Below, one piece after another: positions 1 through 7,238 of a DNA stretch of 64,000 nucleotides. Positions within the stretch are counted from its first letter, which is position 1; each line of letters begins with the position of its first letter. The DNA is taken from the NCBI GenBank assembly GCA_026184775.1, contig JANCYW010000001.1:62001-126000 (forward strand), read 5' to 3'. Under the pieces are notes generated by a model. The model worked only from the letters and a program-made list of their open reading frames with translations, searched no databases and was not told the DNA's origin. Source of the stretch: Cyanidium caldarium (lineage: Eukaryota; Rhodophyta; Bangiophyceae; Cyanidiales; Cyanidiaceae). Position numbers and translations under genes: made by a program.

Positions 1-128
1 CTCCGCGGCGGTGCGCGGCGAGATCCGCTCCGAAGGGGTGCATCCGGGCGACCGAGGGATACGCCTCCTCACCGCATACGAACCTAGTACGTCATATCGT
101 GCAGAGAGGCACTTGAAACTGACGCATC
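1..128. other. window edge, no gene recognised
   Basis: The first 128 bases lie beyond the stop of the minus-strand RPP14 gene. Two plus-strand frames open at the left edge and stop within about 115 bases; a third stays open into the RPP14 antisense. None gives a recognisable peptide. This could be the 3' flank of RPP14 or of a gene outside the window. Confidence 0.4.
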
Positions 129-554
129 TCAAAGCGCAACTGCAGCGCTCGCGACAGCTTCCTCGAAACTCGCCCCCAACAGCGGCAAAAATGCAGCGGC
201 GTGCTGCACCACCACCCGGCACGGTTTGGCGTCAAAGACGGCCAGCAGCGTCAGTGCGGCCCATAATCGATACAGGTCGGCATAACGGGTGCGCAGCGTT
301 GCCTGATGCGAAGAGCGTGTCGGCACCTGCCCGGCGCGCTCACTCTCGCCGCAGTGCAACACCTCCACCGAGATAGTGTGCTCACCCGTGGAGCCGTACA
401 GTTTGCGCAGCGCCGCGTTCACAACGCTCTTGATCACGTACGCGTCCACTGCCACCGGCGGTTGAAAGTCGATGCGCACCCGCAAGTAGCCGTGTGACGG
501 TTGCGCGGTACACACTGCGTTTTTCAGAGGCGCCCGGACACTTTCCAGAGTCAT
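129..554 (-). CDS. RPP14: RNase P/MRP subunit RPP14 (Rpp14/Pop5 family)
   Basis: 141 aa, close to human RPP14 (about 124 aa). Two blocks align well with human RPP14. One is YLRVRIDFQPP followed by VNAALRKLYG, compared with YMKVCLEFQD and SAVKDLFG. The other is DLYRLWAALTLLAVFDAKPC followed by FLPLLGASFEE, compared with KLWSSLTLLGSYKGKKC and FLLALSGNSRE. In the family this small alpha/beta protein binds the RNA of RNase P, which trims tRNA 5' ends, and of RNase MRP, which acts in pre-rRNA processing, in the nucleus and nucleolus. It starts at the first ATG of the frame. It is divergently arranged with a NEPRO/Rmp1-like gene 278 bp away, another subunit of the same machinery. Identification is from remembered family sequence, but the match is long and collinear. 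Confidence 0.8.
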   Translation of the reverse strand: MTLESVRAPLKNAVCTAQPSHGYLRVRIDFQPPVAVDAYVIKSVVNAALRKLYGSTGEHTISVEVLHCGESERAGQVPTRSSHQATLRTRYADLYRLWAALTLLAVFDAKPCRVVVQHAAAFLPLLGASFEEAVASAAVAL

Positions 555-832
555 CTGGCGAGTAGCGCAGTTGTCTCACAGGATTTATCTCATACTGGCG
601 CTCTCATCACGGTGCGACCACTTTCTCCTGCTCCCCGTGGCTTTTCGCGGTAGGGCATCCCCCACCGAGGCAGACGTCGGCCGACGCGCCCGACTTTGTT
701 CTCGCGTTTGACACCGTCCAACGAGAGAGCAAGAACCCGGTTGCGCGTTGCGACGCCTCCACAACGGTTCCCTGAACACCGTAGTCGCACAACCGTGTGC
801 TCCACACGTGGTATATCCCTCCCTTTTAAGAA
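555..832. promoter_or_regulatory. shared divergent promoter of RPP14 and NEPRO-like
   Basis: 278 bp separate the start codons of two head-to-head genes whose products belong to the RNase P/MRP complexes. No reading frame here is convincing. The sequence has GTATATCCCTCCCTTTTAAG just before the NEPRO-like ATG, which is TATA-like, but this is only suggestive. Confidence 0.45.
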
Positions 833-1852
833 ATGACCCTCATCGCCACCTATGAGCGACGGTTGACGAGTGGTCTGCGCGTACTGCAGCACGCGCAGTT
901 GCGGCTGGAGCGGAATGTACTGCGGGCGCTGCTGTACCGCAACGCCAGCCAGCACGGCAAGATGAGGTACTTTCAGGCCGTGCGAAAGGCGTTACGGGCG
1001 GTGGACGAGCTGTTTGGGGACGTGGGAGATGAGAGCGCCGGCGCGAAAGGGGCGGCGACGGCGGGCGAGGCGGAGCGGTCTTGGCTGACGGTCATCACCC
1101 AGGTGCAGGCGCGTCTGGAGGAGCACGCCCGAGCGCAGCGTGATCACCCGGTGGTGGGCAAGCGCCGACGATCCGAAACGGATGGCGACGCCGAGGGGCA
1201 ACTCGGGCAGCAGCGCTGGCTGTTGCAAGAGGTGCTGCTGCCGGGCGACCAGGCGTTGCAACAGTTTCGGCGGTGGGTGCAGCGGGTGCTGCGGTGGTTG
1301 CGCCTGGCAGCGCAACAGATATGGCGGCATCTGATCACTCGCGCCAACTTTATGGCGCTCGGTGTGGCCCTGGTGGCCGCATGCAGCCGCTTGCACGCGA
1401 TATGGATGCGAGTGCGGGAGGAGTGGGGCGAGGCGCGGCGCCTGGGGCGGACACTGCGAAGAAATGCGGCGGTGTTGACGAGATCAGCCTCGGGCAAGGA
1501 GGACGTGTCGCTGCCGCGACGACGGCCGCGGTTAGGCAGAGGTGTGACGGAAGAGGATTTGGGCGAGCCGATATCGAGGGCGGCGTCGAATGCACCGCCG
1601 CCGTCCATTTATGACCTCACGGATCAGCTGCAGGCCTGCGCGCATGTGGACGTGCCCCCACCGACTGCCCAGCTGCATTTAGGAATGGACGTCGGCGAGA
1701 ACGTTCCCCGGGCGCGCGGTACAGAGTTCGGCAAGCGTCCGGCCTCAGCGACAGCGCACGCTTCATCGGCGTCGCCTGCATCGTCCGTTGACAGTATCGA
1801 TGCCATCTTCGCGGCCGCCGAGGCACAATGGCGCGATGGCCACCCATCTTAA
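833..1852 (+). CDS. NEPRO/Rmp1-like RNase MRP protein
   Basis: 339 aa. The N-terminal third carries the hallmark of the Nepro/Rmp1 family: a helical segment with LLYRNASQHGKMRYFQAVRK (about residues 33-52), matching the family pattern of a Tyr/His-Arg-Asn...Asn-Gln-His block followed by a basic helix. The second signature lies near residues 167-191 (ITRANFMALGVALVAACSRL), like the Phe-Met-Pro-Leu-x-Leu...Leu-Ala-x-Leu-x-Arg-Ile element of NEPRO. Rmp1 in yeast is an RNase MRP-specific subunit, and NEPRO is its animal counterpart involved in nucleolar pre-rRNA processing. The C-terminal 130 residues are low-complexity and end near SIDAIFAAAEAQW, as many NEPRO proteins end in a short conserved helix. 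Its divergent partner is RPP14. The sphingosine-kinase gene follows 279 bp downstream on the same strand. Confidence 0.65.
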   Translation: MTLIATYERRLTSGLRVLQHAQLRLERNVLRALLYRNASQHGKMRYFQAVRKALRAVDELFGDVGDESAGAKGAATAGEAERSWLTVITQVQARLEEHARAQRDHPVVGKRRRSETDGDAEGQLGQQRWLLQEVLLPGDQALQQFRRWVQRVLRWLRLAAQQIWRHLITRANFMALGVALVAACSRLHAIWMRVREEWGEARRLGRTLRRNAAVLTRSASGKEDVSLPRRRPRLGRGVTEEDLGEPISRAASNAPPPSIYDLTDQLQACAHVDVPPPTAQLHLGMDVGENVPRARGTEFGKRPASATAHASSASPASSVDSIDAIFAAAEAQWRDGHPS

Positions 1853-2131
1853 TAAGTTGCCCGCACGCTCGAGCATCGTTGTCACCGGTGTCTGGTCGGT
1901 GGTTATGCGCTCTCCCGCTGTCTCTCTGTCTCTCTGTCGGTGTTCGTGTCCTCATCGCGTTCTCCCGCAATGCGTCTCTCTGGCTGCCGCCTTTCGGACT
2001 GTCGCGAGAACACGATCTCGCGTTGCTCGCTCTGTGTCGTCGGAGCACCTGTGCACCCCGTGAGGTCATCTCAGGGCAGTGCCGAGGTTCATGGTACCGT
2101 GCTCGGGCAGTGTCAACTTGTCGCATAGGGT

Positions 2132-3328
2132 ATGACAGACGCGAAACTGCTCATCTTCGCCTACATCAACAGTGTGGCCGGTGGCAAGAGTCGGAGGCGG
2201 GTGCGACGCACTTGGCAGGCGGTGCGGCGGTGCATCGAGTCGAGTGGTGTGCCCGTGCAGTGGCACGAGTACTGGACGCGCCGTGCGGACGATGTGCCGA
2301 GCGAGGCCGAAGTGATGCGGTACGGTCGGCCGTGTGCGGTGTTGGCGGTCGGCGGCGACGGCACTTTTCAGCAGATCGCCCGTCGGGTACACGGGCTGGA
2401 GGTGCCGCTCGCCGTTGTGCCGCTGGGCACCGGCAACGGCATCGCGGCGTCGTTGGGGTATCGGGACGTGATGGACGCGGCGCGCAAGATCAGGGTACAG
2501 CTGCAGCACTTGCGCGCCGAAGACACCGAGTTGGCAGCGCGGGCGGTGGGCCTGCGCTTGGACGCCATCCGCTATCGGCTGCAGACGCAGGCAGAGGCAG
2601 CGGACGAGCGGCACATCACCTGTTGGCAGCGCTGTCGCGACTGCTTCCGGTGGCGTCGACCGAGCCGCGGCGCCGAACAGGCTGTGGGGCAGGCGGCAGC
2701 GGAGGGCGTTTCCAACGAGACGTCGGCGCTGTTGCCGGCCAGCCAGGGCTGGGCATACTTGTCGCTTACGTTGGGATTGGTGGCCGACCTGGACATTCGC
2801 ACGGAAGTGATGCGATGGCTCGGTCCGTTACGTCTCGATCTGGGCGCGCCATACTACATCTTGCGAAAGCGGGTGTTCGAAGCCACGATTGCGTATCGCA
2901 GCGCCGAGCACCGTCTCGACAACGATGCGGACGGCGACGCGGTGCAAGAGGTCAAGCAGACGCGCTTCGTATTGGCGGCGGTGATGAACGTGACACACGC
3001 CGGGGCCAAGGCAATGCTGGCGCCGCGAGCGCGTTGCGATGACGGCTGCTTCGATCTGGTGCTGGCGCCGAGCAGCGTGTCCCGAGCGCGCCTCTTTTCG
3101 CTGACGACCAAACTGGAGTCGGGCGCACACGTCAACGACCCCGCCTGCATCTATCTGAAGTGCACCTGGGCGCGCATCACCCTCGCCACGCCACAGCTGG
3201 TCTCCGTCGATGGAGAGGCGGTGTATGACGTGCGCGAGTTGGAGTTGCACGGCGGGCTGGCCACCGTGCCGCTGCTGCACGCCCGTGAGGGCGGCGAGCA
3301 AACGGCAGCACCCGGGCGCGTGCTGTGA
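2132..3328 (+). CDS. sphingosine/diacylglycerol kinase-like lipid kinase
   Basis: 398 aa, near the size of minimal sphingosine kinases. The DAGK catalytic domain opens at the N-terminus (LLIFAYINSVAGGKSRRRVR). It has the nucleotide-binding motif AVGGDGTFQQIARRV at about residues 71-85, with the catalytic Asp, then PLGTGNGIAASLG at about residues 96-108. The C-terminal beta-rich half includes LGLVADLDIRTEVMRWLGPL, which matches the sphingosine-kinase block G-x-x-AD-x-D-x-x-SE-x-x-R-x-x-G, so sphingosine kinase is preferred over a bacterial-type DAG kinase. A Cys/Arg/Ala-rich insert (about residues 150-200) separates the two halves. The enzyme would make sphingoid-base 1-phosphate from a long-chain base and ATP, probably in the cytosol, since no signal or membrane segment is visible. 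The exact lipid substrate is not established. Confidence 0.75.
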   Translation: MTDAKLLIFAYINSVAGGKSRRRVRRTWQAVRRCIESSGVPVQWHEYWTRRADDVPSEAEVMRYGRPCAVLAVGGDGTFQQIARRVHGLEVPLAVVPLGTGNGIAASLGYRDVMDAARKIRVQLQHLRAEDTELAARAVGLRLDAIRYRLQTQAEAADERHITCWQRCRDCFRWRRPSRGAEQAVGQAAAEGVSNETSALLPASQGWAYLSLTLGLVADLDIRTEVMRWLGPLRLDLGAPYYILRKRVFEATIAYRSAEHRLDNDADGDAVQEVKQTRFVLAAVMNVTHAGAKAMLAPRARCDDGCFDLVLAPSSVSRARLFSLTTKLESGAHVNDPACIYLKCTWARITLATPQLVSVDGEAVYDVRELELHGGLATVPLLHAREGGEQTAAPGRVL

Positions 3329-3736
3329 CAGGGAGCGAGAGGTTGTGTTTGACGCGCAACCGATCAGGGACGGTGCACATAAAAGGGAACGGAATTGTCT
3401 GTGTATTGGGCGCCGAGGCGGCGTGTCGTATCACGTCGTGCACACCGCATAGGTGACCTCCGTGAGCGATGCCGCGCGCCTCGTCGTCGCTCGTGCGCGC
3501 GGCGATTTGGAGACGCAGTTGCGGTGGAGGTCAATAACCTGTCTCTGTGGCGCACCGTCTCGGTTGACAACTCACGGCGAGAGAGGGAGAGAGCGCTGTG
3601 GGCATGGCGGTCAGAGCGTGCAGCCATAGGAGGGAGTGGTCGGTGACTGTCGAAAGCTGTGGCGGGCTCTGGTAGAGTCGAGTCAGTGACCGCCGCGACA
3701 CTGCAGACTCGGACGGCGAACCGTGGGGCGGGGGCG
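3329..3736. other. intergenic, probable promoter of the ABC gene
   Basis: About 400 bp between the lipid kinase stop and the chosen ABC-gene ATG. The frame upstream of that ATG is open back to a GTG at 3659, but the added residues resemble nothing. I see a short GA-rich run near 3580-3600 and no gene. Confidence 0.5.
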
Positions 3737-6700
3737 ATGGAGTCGGACGTGCCATCTGAAGGGGAAGCCTCGGCGGAAAGCCAGCACGAAGCTAGTGCGA
3801 GAGGCGATGGTTCGCGTCAAGCGGCACAGATGCCAGCGACACGAGTATGCGAGCAGACCCCAGCCGATGCCGGGGCCGCGAGCCGCCCCGTCACCCATGG
3901 CCCGGGCCAAGGTTCCGCCGCGGCCACCGCTTCGTTACGTGCCACCGAGAATGTCGCCTCCGATTCTGCTGGGCACGTTACGACGGCACACCCGGGGAGC
4001 TTGGACACCCCCATCGAGGACGCGGAAACGTCGGCAGATGACCTCTCTCGCTCCCTCTCGCGCACTGGCCCGTCGCTGGCCAGCGCGGTGGCGCGCGGCG
4101 TAGCGCCAACCGCTTGGCAGCGACCGGCCTTGTCCCAAGTCGGCGCCGCCTCCAAACCTCGGGGCGAGGGGCAACAGCCGACGATATCGCGCGCGCGGGC
4201 CAGCAGCGAGCCGGACGGGGCGGGGCCCCGATTGGCCGCATCCACCGCATCCTCTCCGGGCGCCTTCGCCGAACAGCGCGCGCGGCTGACCGCCAACCTG
4301 AGCCCGCTGGCAGAAGTGGGGCAGTTGGCGGACACGCCACCGCGCCATAGCGTCGACGACTCGCGACTGCCCGCGACTTTTGCTGCGCCCGCAGCCGATG
4401 CCGCGGAACGCCCGAGCGTGGACTCGCTCGGTGAACCGCCGACGTACGTGCCGCGGGGCGTGGCCGCTGGTGCCCGACAGCCGCCCAACCCGGACGACCT
4501 GGAGGCGGCCACCGCGGACTCCGAAGAGGGCGGCGACGTTCCCTCCGATGCCGATCGCTACTCCCGGTCGCGGCGCAAAGGCGGCGGCATGACCCACATG
4601 GCCAGTGCGACGTCCGGTGGTAGCGACACTGCACGGCGGCAACCGCGGTTCCGTTTTCATCCGCGAGAGTCTGTGCGCCGCAGCGCGCAGGCTGTGGTGG
4701 ATGCGTTGTCGGCGCTGGTGCTGGAGCCGCCGCTGATCGAGGACCCGGCCGGCGTGCCCTACTGGGAGTACTTTGCGGACTCGTTGCGCGGTGTGGAGAG
4801 TGACGCCGAAGAGGACGAAGACGAACAACGGCCAGAGGCGGCCGTAGCAGCCGACGCGAAAGGTTCGACTGCTGCGTCCCGCACGCGGCGCCGGCGAAAG
4901 TCGCCCTACCGACCGCCCGGCCGGCCGCACATGCCGTGGTGCGGCGGTGGTTTCGGCAACGGCGCCGGCTGTCGTTTCTCGCTGCGCACCTGCGCGCTGA
5001 ACCCGTACGAGCGGCGGCGTCGTTTCGATGTGGCCCGCAACATCTACGCCATCCTGTCGCCGCGCAGCTGGCTCGTTCACTCCACGCTACACGCGACGAT
5101 CGGTCTAGTGACCGCGCTGCTGCTCGGTGTGGTGTTGCCCATCTACGCGTTCCTGTTCCGGAATGTGGTCGATGCCTGGGCCGACTACATGTTGCGCGTG
5201 AACACGCAGAGTGCCGAATCACTCAACCGCACCGCCATCCTGTCGTTTGTGGGGGTGACGCTGGCCGCCCCGCTGCTCTCCTTCCTGCATTACGCTTTCC
5301 TCGGGGCGATATCGCGGCGTGTGCGCAACCGCCTGCGTCTCTGGTCGTTCACCGCGCTGCTGCAGACCAACGGCATTGACACCGACCGGCTGGATCGGTA
5401 CCTCTACGACTACGACGTGCTGGGACAGGTGGTGACGGTGTGCTCGGAGGCGGTGGATCAGCTCGCCAACATCCTCACCTACGGTGTGCAACTGATCGCC
5501 AGCGTGGTGATCGGGCTGGTGGTCAACTGGGCCATGTACCTGGTGCTGATCGCCAGCACACCGCTGCTAGCGGTGGTGGGCCTGCTGTACAACCTGGCCA
5601 CCAGCCGGCGGCAGCAACTGGTGGCCGCGGCCGTCTACGAGTCGCAATCGCATTTGGCGTCGGCGCGGGCGTCGCTGCCCACGGTGGCGTTGAGCAACCA
5701 GCATCAGAAGGAGTTTGTGGGTCTTTACCATTGCATCGAGCGCGAGCGCGTGTTGCAGCGGCGGCTGACGTTGATGGAGGCGCTGGTGCGGTCGCTGTCG
5801 TATCTGATGGTGGTGAGCGTGTTTTTCGTGATCGGCGTGTACATGGGCGGTCATCTGTCGCACCGCCTGGGCTGGTCGGTGGGCTCGCTGGTGGCGAGCA
5901 TGATTCTGGCGCTGCTGACGGTGTCGAGCGCGATGAAGACGGCGGAGAATGCTGCTGCGTATCGCGGCGCCAACGAGAAGACGCACCTCTTCCTGGACTT
6001 TGTGTTGGATCTGGTGGACGAGAGCCAGCTCGGACTGGGCACGCTGTTCCGGGTGGATGAGCGCAACATGCGGGTGGCATTTGTGAACGTGTCCTGCACG
6101 GCAAGCGGCTCGAGTCAGACGGCGGGCGCGCCGGCCAGCGCCAAGAACGCCGCAACCGCTGGCAGCGGCAGCGGCAGCTCCGGCGATAGTCAGCCCGCCA
6201 AGGCGGCGGCGGCGGCGGCGGCGATGGTGGGCGGTGCCTCGGCGCACGCCCGGTACGCCGCCACCGCGGCCAAGGGCGTTTCCGGCGGTCGCGCGCCACG
6301 CTATCTGCTGTTTAACGTGAATCTGGCGGTGGAACACCATCAGACGCACGCCATCGTGGTGCGGCGCCGACGCCACGAACAGCTGCTGTTGGAGCTGCTG
6401 AGCGGCAAGCGGCGGCCGGAAGAAGGCGACGTGCTGCTCGGCGAACATCGCCTCCAAGACTATTCGCCGGCAGCGCTGGCGGCGGCGGTGGGACTGGTGC
6501 CGCTGCGCGGCCGCAAGATCTTGCCCGGCGCCACCATCTTCGACAACATCACCTACGGATCGATGGGCGCTTCGTTCACCGAGGTGCGCGCCGCGGCCAT
6601 GACGGTCGGCCTGCACGAGGTGATTCTGCGCACGCCTGACGGGTATCAGACGGTGCTGCAGGGCAGCGACGAGGACGGCGCGCAGGGCACTTTCACCCCG

Positions 6701-7123
6701 ACGCAAGTGCAGGTGCTGTCGCTGGCGCGGGCGCTGCTCAAAGATCCCGGCCTGCTGGTCCTGGACTCGGCCACCTACTCGGCGCTGATGGAGACCACGG
6801 TGGGCGGCGCGGCGCTGGATATCAAATCCATCTGTCGCGGTCGCACGGTGATCTTCGTGTTGCACGCCAGCGTCATCGAGGAGTTATACTTTACGGATGT
6901 GATTAGCGTCATCGAGGACGGCCGGTTGGCGGAGCAGGGCACGCACCACGCGCTGATGGAGCGGCGCAACGGGCGATACGGTCAGATGGTGCGCGCCAAC
7001 CTCGCCCGCGACACCAATATCGACGACGACGACGACGATGATGATGATGATGATGAAGGTGACAACGATGGCGAGGCTGAGGGCAAGGGCGCAGATGGCG
7101 AGCGCGTCCCCGAGACGGTGTGA
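3737..7123 (+). CDS. ABC half-transporter with degenerate nucleotide-binding domain
   Basis: 1128 aa. About 430 residues of low-complexity Ser/Ala/acidic sequence precede an exporter-type transmembrane domain with roughly six hydrophobic helices (about 5080-6000). A type-B ABC nucleotide-binding domain follows (about 6060-7000). The fold-level landmarks are clear: ATIFDNITYGS after the Q-loop, LSLARALLKDPGLLVLDSAT at the Walker B, an H-loop His in FVLHAS, and the ending IEDGRLAEQGTHHALMERR. All other ATP motifs are altered. Walker A is replaced by VVRRRRHEQLLLELLSG, the Q-loop Gln is Leu in VPLRGRK, the LSGGQ signature is TFTPTQ, and the Walker B catalytic Glu is Ser. A Ser/Gly/Ala-rich insert interrupts the start of the NBD. 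The protein ends in a run of Asp. It may work as the inactive partner of a heterodimer; the substrate is unknown. The ATG at 3737 is chosen over a GTG 78 bp upstream. Confidence 0.75.
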   Translation: MESDVPSEGEASAESQHEASARGDGSRQAAQMPATRVCEQTPADAGAASRPVTHGPGQGSAAATASLRATENVASDSAGHVTTAHPGSLDTPIEDAETSADDLSRSLSRTGPSLASAVARGVAPTAWQRPALSQVGAASKPRGEGQQPTISRARASSEPDGAGPRLAASTASSPGAFAEQRARLTANLSPLAEVGQLADTPPRHSVDDSRLPATFAAPAADAAERPSVDSLGEPPTYVPRGVAAGARQPPNPDDLEAATADSEEGGDVPSDADRYSRSRRKGGGMTHMASATSGGSDTARRQPRFRFHPRESVRRSAQAVVDALSALVLEPPLIEDPAGVPYWEYFADSLRGVESDAEEDEDEQRPEAAVAADAKGSTAASRTRRRRKSPYRPPGRPHMPWCGGGFGNGAGCRFSLRTCALNPYERRRRFDVARNIYAILSPRSWLVHSTLHATIGLVTALLLGVVLPIYAFLFRNVVDAWADYMLRVNTQSAESLNRTAILSFVGVTLAAPLLSFLHYAFLGAISRRVRNRLRLWSFTALLQTNGIDTDRLDRYLYDYDVLGQVVTVCSEAVDQLANILTYGVQLIASVVIGLVVNWAMYLVLIASTPLLAVVGLLYNLATSRRQQLVAAAVYESQSHLASARASLPTVALSNQHQKEFVGLYHCIERERVLQRRLTLMEALVRSLSYLMVVSVFFVIGVYMGGHLSHRLGWSVGSLVASMILALLTVSSAMKTAENAAAYRGANEKTHLFLDFVLDLVDESQLGLGTLFRVDERNMRVAFVNVSCTASGSSQTAGAPASAKNAATAGSGSGSSGDSQPAKAAAAAAAMVGGASAHARYAATAAKGVSGGRAPRYLLFNVNLAVEHHQTHAIVVRRRRHEQLLLELLSGKRRPEEGDVLLGEHRLQDYSPAALAAAVGLVPLRGRKILPGATIFDNITYGSMGASFTEVRAAAMTVGLHEVILRTPDGYQTVLQGSDEDGAQGTFTPTQVQVLSLARALLKDPGLLVLDSATYSALMETTVGGAALDIKSICRGRTVIFVLHASVIEELYFTDVISVIEDGRLAEQGTHHALMERRNGRYGQMVRANLARDTNIDDDDDDDDDDDEGDNDGEAEGKGADGERVPETV

Positions 7124-7238
7124 GCGGGAGCGGATCAACCGACGGCGTGTTGGGAGGTCGATGCCTCGTACGGATGACGACGACGACCACGACGACGCAG
7201 TCCAACCACCCTACACGACTTGCTCTCCCTCGTTTCTC

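Noticed and set aside
1828-3042. 404-codon plus-strand frame
   Set aside because: It overlaps the sphingosine-kinase gene in another frame on the same strand, and is Arg/Gly-rich low complexity with no motif.
3978-5222. 414-codon minus-strand frame
   Set aside because: It is antisense to the disordered leader of the ABC gene; Arg/Ala/Pro-rich, no motif.
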